Assembly: GCF_017573545.1 (NCBI RefSeq)
Contig: NZ_JAGEOK010000016.1
Location: 1 to 64,000, forward strand
Direction: 5' to 3'
From: Actinomadura nitritigenes
GTDB taxonomy: Bacteria; Actinomycetota; Actinomycetes; Streptosporangiales; Streptosporangiaceae
DNA length: 64,000 nt
In this document: positions 51,262 to 59,475 of the stretch, piece by piece
How positions within the stretch are numbered: the stretch's first letter is position 1
Layout of the letters: each line of letters opens with the position of its first letter
The notes under the pieces: generated by a model
Databases searched by the model: none
Seen by the model: only the letters and a program-made list of their open reading frames with translations
What the model was told of the DNA's origin: nothing
Program-made: the position numbers and the translations under genes

Positions 51262-52232
51262 TGCGCCTCCTCTCCGGCGAACGCGCGGAACCGGCGCAGC
51301 AGCAGGAGCGTGAACGCCATCGCGATGACGAACATGACCAGCGCGAGCACGCACGCGTAGCCCATGTTGAACTGCCGGAACCCCTCGTCGTAGAGCCACT
51401 GCGGGAAGGTCAGCGTCGACCCGCCGGGGTAGCCGGGCGCGAACTGGGTGCCGGGCAGGTCGGCCTGCCCGGCGGCGACCTTCCCGGCGACCATGGCCTG
51501 CGTGAAGTACTGCAGCGTCTCGATCACGCCGGTGAGGGCGGCGAACGCCAGGACGGGCGAGACGGTCGGCAGCGTGATGTGCCGGAACCGCGCCCAGGCG
51601 CCGGCGCCGTCGATGGCGGCGGCCTCGTACAGCGACCGGGGCACGTTCAGCAGCGCCGCCAGCAGGATGATCATGACGTCGCCGACCGCCCACAGCCCGA
51701 GCAGCGACAGGCCGGGCTTGGCCCACGCGGAGTCGTTGAAGAAGTCCGGCAGCGAGAACCCGAGGTGGCGGGCGATCACCGGGAACGGGCCGGTGCCGGG
51801 GTTCAGCACGAACACGAAGGCCACGGTCGCCGACACCGGCGGGATGAGGTACGGGACGTAGAACACGGCCCGCAGCAGGTTGCCTCCGCGCCTGATCCGG
51901 GTGAGCAGCTGCGCGACGCCGAGGCCGAACAGCACCCGCAGCGGGACGAGCACCGCCACCAGCCACAGGGTGTTGCGCATCGCCGTCCAGGCGTCGCCGT
52001 CGTGAAGCAGGTAGCGGTAGTTGTCCAGCCCGGCGTACTTCAGGGTGAACAGGTTGTAGCGCGTGAAGGAGAAGTAGACGGTCGCGGCGAGCGGGTAGGC
52101 GAAGAACAGGCCGACCCCGGCCAGCCAGGGCGACAGGAACGCCAGCACCCGCAGCCGCCGGCGGCGGCCGGCCCGGGACGCCGTCCCGAGCCGGTCGCGC
52201 CGCAGGGGCAGGCGCAGCGAGCCGGAGGCCAC
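51258..52232 (-). CDS. Carbohydrate ABC transporter permease, MalF type (cluster 2)
   Basis: 324 residues: Arg-rich cytoplasmic N-terminus, six membrane segments and the EAA loop SLYEAAAIDGAGAWARFRHI. The periplasmic loop before the last segment is long (FAPGYPGGSTLTFPQWLYDEG split by polar residues), which may contact the binding protein. GTG 52232 begins four bases past the binding-protein stop. No ATPase gene follows in this operon. Confidence 0.92.
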   Translation of the reverse strand: MASGSLRLPLRRDRLGTASRAGRRRRLRVLAFLSPWLAGVGLFFAYPLAATVYFSFTRYNLFTLKYAGLDNYRYLLHDGDAWTAMRNTLWLVAVLVPLRVLFGLGVAQLLTRIRRGGNLLRAVFYVPYLIPPVSATVAFVFVLNPGTGPFPVIARHLGFSLPDFFNDSAWAKPGLSLLGLWAVGDVMIILLAALLNVPRSLYEAAAIDGAGAWARFRHITLPTVSPVLAFAALTGVIETLQYFTQAMVAGKVAAGQADLPGTQFAPGYPGGSTLTFPQWLYDEGFRQFNMGYACVLALVMFVIAMAFTLLLLRRFRAFAGEEAQ

Positions 52233-52236
52233 GGCG

Positions 52237-53562
52237 TCAGCCCCCGGCCAGCTTCAGCGACGCGTCGACCTTCCCGTCGAGGTCGTCGAGCGCCTTGCCG
52301 AGGTCACCGGCCTTCCCGGGCTCCCACTGGTCCTGGACGAACTGCTGGAACTTCACGACGTAGTCGTTGCCGTTCGGGGTGGGCGGCGTCGTGGCGCTCG
52401 CCGGGTTCTTGAAGACGTCGAGGAACGTCCTGAACTGCGGCGGCAGTCTCAGGTCCGGCGAGGACAGCGAGGCGATCGTGGTGGGGACGTTGCCGAGCGC
52501 GTTGGCGAAGGTGACGAGCGCGCCGGTGTCGGTCGTCAGGTACCTGATGAACTCCCACGCGGCGGCGCGGTGCCTCGCGCCGCGCGGGATGCCGATGACG
52601 GTGCCGGTGACGAAGCCGCTGCCGTAGCGGGCGTCCTGCCCGTCGGGGACGGGCGCGGGCGCGGTCCCGTAGTCGACCTTCGGCGCCTCCTCCTGCATGA
52701 ACTTGGTGCGCCACTCGCCGTCGACGGCCATGGCGACCTTGCCCTTCTCGAAGGGGTTGGACGACTCGAACTCCTGGCCCATCGAGTGCAGGAACTTCTT
52801 GACGTTGTCGTAGCCGTACCAGTCGATGAGGCTCTTGTCCCACTGCAGGTACGCCTTGACGGCGGGGTCGGCGGCGAAGTCCGCGTGCCCGTCGGGGGTG
52901 AGCCACCTCGCGCCGAACTGGGTGGCGAGGTGCTGCACCTGGTGCTCGTAGTACTGCGCGGACGGCATGAACCCGGCGACCTTGATGGTCCCGTCGGGAT
53001 CGCGGACGGTGAGCTTCTTGGCCAGCGCGGTCAGCTCGGAGAACGTGCGGGGCGGCTGCTCGCCCTTCATCAGGGCCTTGTTGTAGTAGAGCCCGTAGGC
53101 GTCGGCGAGCAGCGGCATCGCGCACCGGCGGCCCTTGTAGCGGGTGTACTGCTGAACCGGCTTGGGGAACTGGTTCATGTCGAGCCTGGACCCGGCGATG
53201 TCGCCGGACAGGTCCTGCCAGGCTCCGCTCTGGCACCATTGCCCGACGCTGTCGGTGGTGAACGACGACACGACGTCGGGCGGGTTGCCGCCCCGGATGG
53301 CGTTGGTGATGCGGTCGTCGGTCTGGTCCTTGACCAGCTTGACGGTGATGTTGGGGTGCAGCTTGTGGAAGCCTGCGGCGGCGTCCTCGAACGCCTTCAC
53401 CTCGTGCGGGGCGCTCCAGCCGTGCCAGACCTCGATGGTCTGCCTCTCCCCGGCCTTCGGGCCGCCGGACCCGCCGCCGCTTCCGCCGGCCGTGCAGGCC
53501 GTGAGGCCGAGCCCGGCGGCGGCCAGGGCCGCGGCGAGCCGGCGCGTTGTCGATGTGCGCAC
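52237..53562 (-). CDS. ABC sugar-binding lipoprotein (cluster 2)
   Basis: 441 residues. Lipoprotein signal with GLGLTAC (Cys about residue 23) and a Gly/Ser linker. The mature domain has IEVWHGWSAPHEVKAFEDAAAGFHKLHPN, GGNPPDVVSSFTTDS, AYGLYYNKALMKG and the ligand-facing GFVTGTVIGIPRGARHRAAAWEF, typical of family 1 sugar-binding proteins. GTG 53562 follows AAGGAG. The first transport gene after the ROK regulator, 75 bases away, in the same direction. Confidence 0.9.
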   Translation of the reverse strand: MRTSTTRRLAAALAAAGLGLTACTAGGSGGGSGGPKAGERQTIEVWHGWSAPHEVKAFEDAAAGFHKLHPNITVKLVKDQTDDRITNAIRGGNPPDVVSSFTTDSVGQWCQSGAWQDLSGDIAGSRLDMNQFPKPVQQYTRYKGRRCAMPLLADAYGLYYNKALMKGEQPPRTFSELTALAKKLTVRDPDGTIKVAGFMPSAQYYEHQVQHLATQFGARWLTPDGHADFAADPAVKAYLQWDKSLIDWYGYDNVKKFLHSMGQEFESSNPFEKGKVAMAVDGEWRTKFMQEEAPKVDYGTAPAPVPDGQDARYGSGFVTGTVIGIPRGARHRAAAWEFIRYLTTDTGALVTFANALGNVPTTIASLSSPDLRLPPQFRTFLDVFKNPASATTPPTPNGNDYVVKFQQFVQDQWEPGKAGDLGKALDDLDGKVDASLKLAGG

Positions 53563-53637
53563 TCCGGTTCTCCTTCGGGGGAGGGACGGCCGGTGCCGCC
53601 GTCCGCTGTGGGGGAGCGGGGGTGGGATGGGCGCGGT

Positions 53638-54876
53638 TCAGGAACGGGGCGTGTCGGGGACGGTGGTGGAGAACACCTCGTCGCGGGTCTCCTGGAGTGC
53701 CTGCTGCAGCGCGCCGGCGAGGACCGGGTTGCCCCGCAGGGAGCTGAGCCGGACCTCGGGGCGCGGGATCGTCAGGCTGTGCAGGTGCTGCTGGACGCGG
53801 GCGCGCAGCGGCTCGCCGCCGGCGCGCAGGACGTCGCCGGTGAGCACGACCAGGGCCGGGTCGAGGACCGCGACGACGGTGGCGAGGGTGGCGCCGAGCC
53901 GGGTCGCCAGCTCGGTCAGCGCGCGTTCGGCGCGGGCCCCCGCGTCGGCGGCGGTGCGGGTCCCCGCGCGGCCGGCGCCGACCTCGGCGGCGGCGCGGCC
54001 GAGCGCGGTGGCCGCGTCCCGGCCGCGGAACCCGTGCTCGCGCATCAGCTTCAGCACGGCGGCGCCACCGGTGAGGCTGTGCACGCCGCCGGTGTGGGTG
54101 CGGCGCACGTCGCGCATCAGCGGGGCGCCGACCGCGGGCGCGTAGCCGATCTCGCCGGCGCCGCCGGTCGCGCCGCGGTGCGGCGCGCCGTCCAGCACGA
54201 CGGCCATGCCGACGCCGTCGGCGACCCACAGCAGCACGAAGTCGCGGGTCCCGGCGGCCTGCCCGCCGGCGCGCTCGGCGAGCGCGGCGAGGTTGACGTC
54301 GTTCTCGATGGCGATCCGGACGCCGAGGCCGCCGGCGAGGGTGCCGACGAGGTCGGGGATGTGCCAGCCGGGGATGTGCGCGGCGTAGCCGAGCCGTCCG
54401 GTGGACGGGTCGATCGCGCCCTGGATGCCGATGACGGCCCGGTTCAGCGCGGTGCGGGCGAGCCCGGCCGCGGCGGCGGCCCCGTCGAGGGCCTCCGCCA
54501 TCCGGGCGACGGCGTCCACGCCGGTGCGGGCGGGCGTGGGGAGGGTGTGCTCGCCGACGACCGCCCCGGTCAGGTCGGCGACGCTCACCCTGATGCGGGC
54601 GGGGGTGACGTCGGCGCCGGCCACGTGGGCGGCGGCCCCGTTGACGCGGTACAGCTCGGCGGTCCGTCCGGGGAGCCCCTCGCGCAGGCCGTCCCGCACG
54701 ACGAGGCCGGCCTCCTCGAGCCGGGCGAGCAGCTGCGAGGCGGTCGGCTTGGAGATGCCGGTGAGGTCGGAGATCTGCGGGCGGGTGAGCGGGCCGCGGG
54801 CGAGCAGCGCCTCCAGCGCGGCGCGGTCGTTGATGGCGCGCAGCAGGCTCGGGGTCCCGGGGACGGGCGCGGTCAC
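53638..54876 (-). CDS. ROK-family transcriptional regulator (NagC/XylR type)
   Basis: 412 residues. An N-terminal winged helix (ALEALLARGPLTRPQISDLTGISKPTASQLLARLEEAGLV) precedes the ROK sugar-kinase-like domain (IGIQGAIDPSTGRL, AIENDVNLAALAERAGGQA, VGMAVVLDGAPHRGATGGAGEIG). The usual ROK zinc cluster CxCGxxGC is absent: the segment around THTGGVHSLTGGAAVL has no cysteines, so the sensor works without that zinc site or has lost it. GTG 54876 follows GAGGAG. Two operator-like repeats precede it, consistent with control of itself and cluster 2. Confidence 0.88.
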   Translation of the reverse strand: MTAPVPGTPSLLRAINDRAALEALLARGPLTRPQISDLTGISKPTASQLLARLEEAGLVVRDGLREGLPGRTAELYRVNGAAAHVAGADVTPARIRVSVADLTGAVVGEHTLPTPARTGVDAVARMAEALDGAAAAAGLARTALNRAVIGIQGAIDPSTGRLGYAAHIPGWHIPDLVGTLAGGLGVRIAIENDVNLAALAERAGGQAAGTRDFVLLWVADGVGMAVVLDGAPHRGATGGAGEIGYAPAVGAPLMRDVRRTHTGGVHSLTGGAAVLKLMREHGFRGRDAATALGRAAAEVGAGRAGTRTAADAGARAERALTELATRLGATLATVVAVLDPALVVLTGDVLRAGGEPLRARVQQHLHSLTIPRPEVRLSSLRGNPVLAGALQQALQETRDEVFSTTVPDTPRS

Positions 54877-54889
54877 GGCGGCTCCTCGG

Positions 54890-54947
54890 AGTTAAGAAGG
54901 TTTCCTAACTTGGAGGAGAAAGTAAGGAGTCTTAACGAACACGTCAA
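54890..54947 (-). promoter_or_regulatory. Promoter and paired ROK-type operators of cluster 2
   Basis: On the minus strand, -35 TTGACG (54942-54947) and -10 TACTTT (54919-54924) are separated by 17 bases. Operator A (54922-54936) reads GTTAAGACTCCTTAC within the promoter. Operator B (54890-54910) is an imperfect dyad beginning AGTTAGGAAAC just after the expected start site. The two sites share GTTA-R-GR, with centres about 29 bases apart. Confidence 0.6.
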
Positions 54948-55082
54948 GACCCTGGGGCGGCCGGTTCCGGGCGGGCGGTCACGGAAGAGGCCGCGAAGGA
55001 AGCCGGGGAGGAGGCCGCCGAGGAGGCCGCGAGGGGGAGCCGGGAGGGCGCCGGGGAGTCAGGGCGGGCGGTCGAGGGGGCG
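54948..55082. other. Purine-rich low-complexity gap
   Basis: Between the ROK promoter and the FHA gene stop. It holds several imperfect repeats of GAGGCCGC with interspersed GGGGAG. No credible reading frame, hairpin with T-run or RNA gene was seen. Confidence 0.5.
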
Positions 55083-55622
55083 TCAGGGGGCGGCGACGAT
55101 GAAGCCGACGTTGCCGAACCCGATCTCGTCGCCGGGCCGGACGCGGGCCGGGCCGGTGAGCCGCCAGCCGTTCACCCGGGTGCCGTTCATCGACCCCAGG
55201 TCGGAGACCATCCAGCCCTCCTCGGCCTGGTACAGCTCGGCGTGGAAGCGGGAGACGGTCAGGTCCGTCAGCACGAACTGGCAGGCGGGGGCGCGGCCGA
55301 CCACGATCCGGGACGACCCGGCGGGCGGCAGCACGAAGCGCGGGAGCCGGGGGCCGCGCCAGGCCGCCTCGATCCGCGCGGTCACCTGCGAGACGGTCGC
55401 CACCAGGCCGGTCAGCCGGCCGACGACGCGGCTGGTGGGCGGCAGGTCGTGCACGATGTCGTCGAGCTCGGCGCGGCTGCGCGCCTGCAGCACCTGGTCG
55501 ACGCGGCGTTCGAACGTCTCGTGCGACATCCGGCCCTCGGACACGCGCTCGCTGAGGACGCGCAGCACCCGGTCCCGCTCGGTGTCGGACGCTCGCACCG
55601 GGTAAGAGGGCTGACCGTCCAT
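55083..55622 (-). CDS. DUF1707 plus FHA-domain protein
   Basis: 179 residues. Residues ~8-62 are a DUF1707 (SHOCT-like) helical segment (VRASDTERDRVLRVLSERVSEGRMSHETFERRVDQVL). Residues ~100-179 form an FHA domain with the phosphothreonine-binding residues in IVVGRAPACQF, LTVSRFHAEL and LGSMNGTRVNG. It should recognise a protein phosphorylated by a Ser/Thr kinase; no kinase gene is adjacent. ATG 55622. Confidence 0.9.
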   Translation of the reverse strand: MDGQPSYPVRASDTERDRVLRVLSERVSEGRMSHETFERRVDQVLQARSRAELDDIVHDLPPTSRVVGRLTGLVATVSQVTARIEAAWRGPRLPRFVLPPAGSSRIVVGRAPACQFVLTDLTVSRFHAELYQAEEGWMVSDLGSMNGTRVNGWRLTGPARVRPGDEIGFGNVGFIVAAP

Positions 55623-55750
55623 GGCTGTGAGTATCCAGTCCCCGTCGTCGGCTGTCCAGAAAGGCCGTCAGGTGGAGGGCGGGCGATCGCCCTCACCCGC
55701 CCTCCACCTTTTCGATGCCTCGAGGCCGCCGGAAGTTCGGGAACGTTCCG

Positions 55751-55784
55751 CGGAGTTCCCGCGGCGCCCGCCGCGGGAACTCCG
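55751..55784 (-). terminator. Hairpin after the acyl-CoA dehydrogenase gene
   Basis: CGGAGTTCCCGCGGC pairs perfectly (15 bp) with its complement around a GCCC loop, 14 bases past the leftward stop at 55798. No T-run. It isolates this gene from the FHA gene. Confidence 0.6.
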
Positions 55785-55797
55785 GTGCCGTGCCGGG

Positions 55798-57018
55798 TCA
55801 GCGGGAGAGCAGGTCCCGCGCGATGTGGGTCACCTGGATCTCGTCGGTGCCGGCGTAGATCTGGAACGACTTGGCGTCGCGGGCCAGCTGCTCGACCCGG
55901 TACTCGCTCATGTAGCCGTTGCCGCCGAACAGCTGCACCGCCTCCTGCGCGACCTCGCTGGCGGCCTGCGCGGCGTACAGCTTCATCGCCGACGCCTCGG
56001 CGAGCGTCGGGGTGCGGCCGGAGCGCTGCATCTCGATGTGCCGGAACACCAGGTTCTGCACGTTGAGGCGGGCGACCTCCATCTTGGCGAGCTTCAGCTG
56101 GATGAGCTGGAAGTCGCCGATCCGCTGCCCCCACAGCTCGCGGGTCCTGGCGTACTCGACCGACAGCTTCAGGCACTCCTCGATGACCCCGAGGGCCATC
56201 GCGGCGACGCCGGCGCGCTCGGTGACGAAGTTCTGCTTCGCCGACTCCTTGCCGCCCTGCGAGCCGGACGACAGGAGCCGGTCGGCGCCGGCGCGCACGT
56301 CGTTGAGGAACAGCTCGCCGGTGGGGGAGGAGTGCAGGCCCATCTTGCGCAGCGGCCTGCTCTGCTCCAGGCCCTCCATGCCGCGGTCGAGGACGAACGT
56401 GAGGATCTCGCGGTCGCGGGGCTCGCGGCCGTCGTCGAGCTTGCAGTAGAAGACGATCGTGTCGGCGTAGGGGCCGTTGGTGATGAAGGTCTTGCTGCCG
56501 TTGATGACGTACTCGTCGCCGACCTTCTTCGCGGTGGCCTGCATGCCGCCGAACGCGTCGGAGCCGGAGTTCGGCTCGGTGATGGCCCAGGCGCCGACCT
56601 TCTCCATGGTGAGCAGGGGCAGCGCCCAGCGCTCCTTCTGGTCGGGCGTGCCCCGCTTCATGATCGTCCCGGCGGCGAGGCCGAGGCCGACGCCCATCGC
56701 CGAGACCATGCCGGGGGCGACCTTGCACAGCTCGATGACCGGCAGCATCGTCATCGCCGCGTTGCCGCCGCCCGGGGCGTCGGCGTCCTTCTTCGGCGCG
56801 CCCCCGCTCCCGCCCGCCTCGCGCTCCTTGGCGATCCGGGCCTGGAAGGACGAGCGCGCCATCTCGTCCATCCCGAACGTCTTGTACAGGCTCCGGAGCA
56901 GGTCGTAGGGCGGCAGCTCGCCGGAGTCCAGCGCGTCCAGGTTCGGCCGGACCTCCGCGTCGATCCAGCCGCGCACGGCGTCCCGGATCATCAGGTCTTC
57001 CTCGGACCACTCGATCAT
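55798..57018 (-). CDS. Acyl-CoA dehydrogenase
   Basis: 406 residues. AWAITEPNSGSDAFGG (FAD/substrate binding), FITNGPYADTIVFYC, GMEGLEQSRPLRKMGLHSSPTGELFLNDV and the C-terminal QLFGGNGYMSEYRVEQLARDAK with YAGTDEIQ are typical. The catalytic base in many members is Glu within YxGTxEIQ; here ...GTDEIQ. An extra Gly/Ala/Lys-rich stretch occurs near residues 65-85. It introduces a 2,3-double bond into an acyl-CoA using FAD. Substrate unknown. ATG 57018. Confidence 0.92.
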   Translation of the reverse strand: MIEWSEEDLMIRDAVRGWIDAEVRPNLDALDSGELPPYDLLRSLYKTFGMDEMARSSFQARIAKEREAGGSGGAPKKDADAPGGGNAAMTMLPVIELCKVAPGMVSAMGVGLGLAAGTIMKRGTPDQKERWALPLLTMEKVGAWAITEPNSGSDAFGGMQATAKKVGDEYVINGSKTFITNGPYADTIVFYCKLDDGREPRDREILTFVLDRGMEGLEQSRPLRKMGLHSSPTGELFLNDVRAGADRLLSSGSQGGKESAKQNFVTERAGVAAMALGVIEECLKLSVEYARTRELWGQRIGDFQLIQLKLAKMEVARLNVQNLVFRHIEMQRSGRTPTLAEASAMKLYAAQAASEVAQEAVQLFGGNGYMSEYRVEQLARDAKSFQIYAGTDEIQVTHIARDLLSR

Positions 57019-57086
57019 GCTCAGCCTCGCCCTTCCGGTTCCCGCAGGTTGCGGGCACCATCCAAGCAGATCGGGAAAGCGAGCGC

Positions 57087-58166
57087 TTATTCGGGGATGC
57101 GGATGACGTCGGCAAGCACGCCGCCGTCCGCGGTGAGCCGCTTGGACGACGGGCTGTCGTACACGACCATCAGCCTGGTGCCCTCCCCGTGCAGGCCGTC
57201 CAGGACGGCGAGGCCCTCGGGGTGGTCGTCCCCGTCGCCGTAGGGCAGGTCACCGAGCCGGGGCAGCCGCTCGGCGGGGACGACCTCGGGCGCGTCGGCC
57301 TCGGCGATCCCCGGCCAGCGGTGCACCCGCACCGGGCCGTCCAGGTCCATGCTCGGGCCGGTGAGGATCAGCAGGTCGTCGCCCTGCGGGCACAGGTCGC
57401 GGATGCCGAGCCCGCCGAGGTCCAGGAAGTGCGTGCGGTAGAGGGCCTTGCCGTCGCCGACCGGCAGCGGCCGCAGCCGGCGCGGGTCGTCCGGATCGGT
57501 GCCCGGCCGGATCTCCACCAGCACGGCCCAGCCGCGCAGCACCGGCCCGCGCAGGCCGATGTAGAGCCGGTCGCGGTGCGCGGCGATCCCCTCGATGTCG
57601 ATGCCGTTGTCCTTGCTCGGGATCGACAGGAACGGCGCGAGGTGCGGGTCGTCCGCGAGCAGGTCGGTGACGGAGTCGCCGTCCAGCCCGAGCACGGCGG
57701 CGGTGCGGTCCCCGTCCTCGCGGACGACCTCGGGCAGCCCGTCCGCGCCGGCGGCCAGGGGGAGGCGGGCGAGCACGAAGCGGTTGTCCTCGCGCACCAC
57801 CGACGCCAGCCGCTTGCGGGCCTTCGCTCCCGTCTGGCCCGCCTTGATCTTCTTGCGCTTGAGGCTGTGCGAGCCGATCGCCCACAGCCATCCGTTGCTC
57901 CGCGCCAGGCCCTCGATGTCGGCCTCCTCGTCGGGGCCCGCGGGCAGGTCGACCAGATCGGCGAGCGCGACCGTGGTGTGCCCCTCGTAGCCGGTGACGA
58001 GCCCGTCGCCGTCGAGCGTGGCGGTGAGCCGCTCGATGGTGGCGGTCTCGTCGCCCGCCACCCACAGGCAGCGGCCGTCCTGGCGCACGGCGGACAGGTT
58101 GGTGTGCGTCCCGGCTTCCCGGCTCTCAAGCCCGAAGCGCAGCGCGACCTGGCGTTCCACGATCAT
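57087..58166 (-). CDS. DUF3616-domain protein
   Basis: 359 residues, cytoplasmic, beta-propeller-like in composition: repeated blade-like segments CLWVAGDETATIERL, IEGLARSNGWLWAIGSHSLKRKK, GIDIEGIAAHRDRLYIGLRGPVLRG and DDHPEGLAVLDG contain DIEG/HPEG motifs that recur around the ring. This is the DUF3616 family; function is unknown. ATG 58166. 68 bases upstream of the acyl-CoA dehydrogenase start and same direction. Confidence 0.85.
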   Translation of the reverse strand: MIVERQVALRFGLESREAGTHTNLSAVRQDGRCLWVAGDETATIERLTATLDGDGLVTGYEGHTTVALADLVDLPAGPDEEADIEGLARSNGWLWAIGSHSLKRKKIKAGQTGAKARKRLASVVREDNRFVLARLPLAAGADGLPEVVREDGDRTAAVLGLDGDSVTDLLADDPHLAPFLSIPSKDNGIDIEGIAAHRDRLYIGLRGPVLRGWAVLVEIRPGTDPDDPRRLRPLPVGDGKALYRTHFLDLGGLGIRDLCPQGDDLLILTGPSMDLDGPVRVHRWPGIAEADAPEVVPAERLPRLGDLPYGDGDDHPEGLAVLDGLHGEGTRLMVVYDSPSSKRLTADGGVLADVIRIPE

Positions 58167-58229
58167 GAGCGGAATGTTCCCATAAAACCGGCGCCGTTCC
58201 GGCCCGCCGCGCCCGCGCCGGTGCGGCCG

Positions 58230-59411
58230 CTATCGGTCCCAGAGGACGTGCAGATGCGGCGGCTTGCGGAAGACCAGCCCGTGCGCGCGCGCCGGGCGGG
58301 CCGGGTCGAGCCGAAGCCCGGGCAGCTCCAGCAGCGCGGCGACCGCGGTGCGGGCCTCCAGCCTGGCCAGATGGGCGCCGAAGCAGAAGTGCGGCCCGTG
58401 CGCGAACGCCAGGTGCTCGCCGGCGTTGGCGCGCCGCACGTCGAACCGGTCGGGGTCGGGGAACACGGCGGGGTCGCGGTTGGCGCCCGCGATCGACACG
58501 CGCACCAGGTCGCCCGCGCGCACCGTGACGCCGCCGAGGGCGGTGTCGCGGGTGGCGTAGCGGTCGACGACCGACGCCGACGGCTCCAGCCGCAGCGACT
58601 CCTCGATCGCGGCGGGCAGCAGGTCCGGGTCGTCCAGGACGAGCCGCAGCTCGGCGGGGTGGCCCAGCAGGTGCAGCACCGTGTTGGCGATCATCCCCTC
58701 GGTGGTGTCGATGCCGCCGAACATCAGGATCGCCGCGTTCGCCACGACCTCGGCGGTGGTCAGGCCCGCCCCGTCCGCGGCGGCCTCCGCCAGCAGCGAC
58801 CCGGGGGCGTCCGCGGTGATCGCCTTCTCCACGGCCGCGCGCAGCAGCGCGTACGCCTCGTCCGCGCGGGCGGGCGCGTCCCCGCCGGCGGTGATGGCGG
58901 ACACGGCCTCGACGAACGCCCCGTACCAGGACCGGACGGTCGCGGCGTCGACGCCCTCCAGGCCGAGCGCCTCGGCGACGACCGCGACGGCGAGCGGCCC
59001 GGCCAGCTCGCCGCGCAGCTCCGCGCGGCCGGCCGGAGCGAGCCCGCCGACCAGCCGCGCGACCTCGGCCTCGACGAACGCGGTGAAGCGCTCGCGGGTC
59101 CGCGCGGGCCGGAACGGCCGCGCGAACGGGTCGCGGTGCCGGGTGTGGACGGGCCCGTCCAGCGACAGCATGCTCGGCCCGACGACCCGCGCGGTGGAGA
59201 AGCGCGGGTCGTCGACGGTGAAGGCCGCCGCGTCCCGCATCACCCGCTGCGCCAGGTCCCGCGAGGTGACCAGCCAGCCGCCGAGGGCGGGCAGCCAGGA
59301 GACGGGCTCGGCGGCGCGCAGGCGGGCCAGCAGGGGATGCGGGTCGTCCTCCAGGTCGGCCACCGTCGCGGCGGCGCCGACCGGGAAACGGGACGTCGGC
59401 TCGGAGGTCAC
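58230..59411 (-). CDS. Cytochrome P450
   Basis: 393 residues. Haem-binding motif AHGPHFCFGAHLARLE with Cys343, ExxR at Glu271-Arg274 and the I-helix segment FGGIDTTEG at 231-239 (Thr pair for oxygen activation). It hydroxylates an organic substrate with electrons from ferredoxin; no ferredoxin gene adjoins it. GTG 59411 lies seven bases after a -10 TATCCT, so the transcript is probably leaderless. Transcribed in the same direction as the KamA-like gene, 64 bases downstream of its stop. Confidence 0.92.
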   Translation of the reverse strand: MTSEPTSRFPVGAAATVADLEDDPHPLLARLRAAEPVSWLPALGGWLVTSRDLAQRVMRDAAAFTVDDPRFSTARVVGPSMLSLDGPVHTRHRDPFARPFRPARTRERFTAFVEAEVARLVGGLAPAGRAELRGELAGPLAVAVVAEALGLEGVDAATVRSWYGAFVEAVSAITAGGDAPARADEAYALLRAAVEKAITADAPGSLLAEAAADGAGLTTAEVVANAAILMFGGIDTTEGMIANTVLHLLGHPAELRLVLDDPDLLPAAIEESLRLEPSASVVDRYATRDTALGGVTVRAGDLVRVSIAGANRDPAVFPDPDRFDVRRANAGEHLAFAHGPHFCFGAHLARLEARTAVAALLELPGLRLDPARPARAHGLVFRKPPHLHVLWDR

Positions 59412-59424
59412 CCGTCCGAGGATA
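59412..59424 (-). promoter_or_regulatory. Leaderless -10 for the P450 gene
   Basis: TATCCT (59419-59424, minus strand) lies seven bases before GTG 59411. The 24-bp dyad element begins about 38 bases upstream of the predicted start, where an activator could sit. Confidence 0.5.
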
Positions 59425-59448
59425 TTCCGCCCGATCGCCCCCGGAACA

Positions 59449-59472
59449 GATCTACATTGTAAAGGCGCCGGG
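59449..59472. repeat. Copy 2 of the 24-bp AT-rich dyad element
   Basis: Contains GATCTACATTGTAAAGG and continues C-G-CCGGG; 22 of 24 bases match the copy at 33796-33819 in the same orientation. It is three bases past the KamA-like stop and upstream of the P450 promoter. Confidence 0.6.
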
Positions 59473-59475
59473 TCG

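Noticed and set aside
54955..55060. Repeated GAGGCCGC units as a possible CRISPR or satellite
   Set aside because: Repeats are short, imperfect and irregularly spaced, without spacers or cas genes; simple low-complexity sequence.
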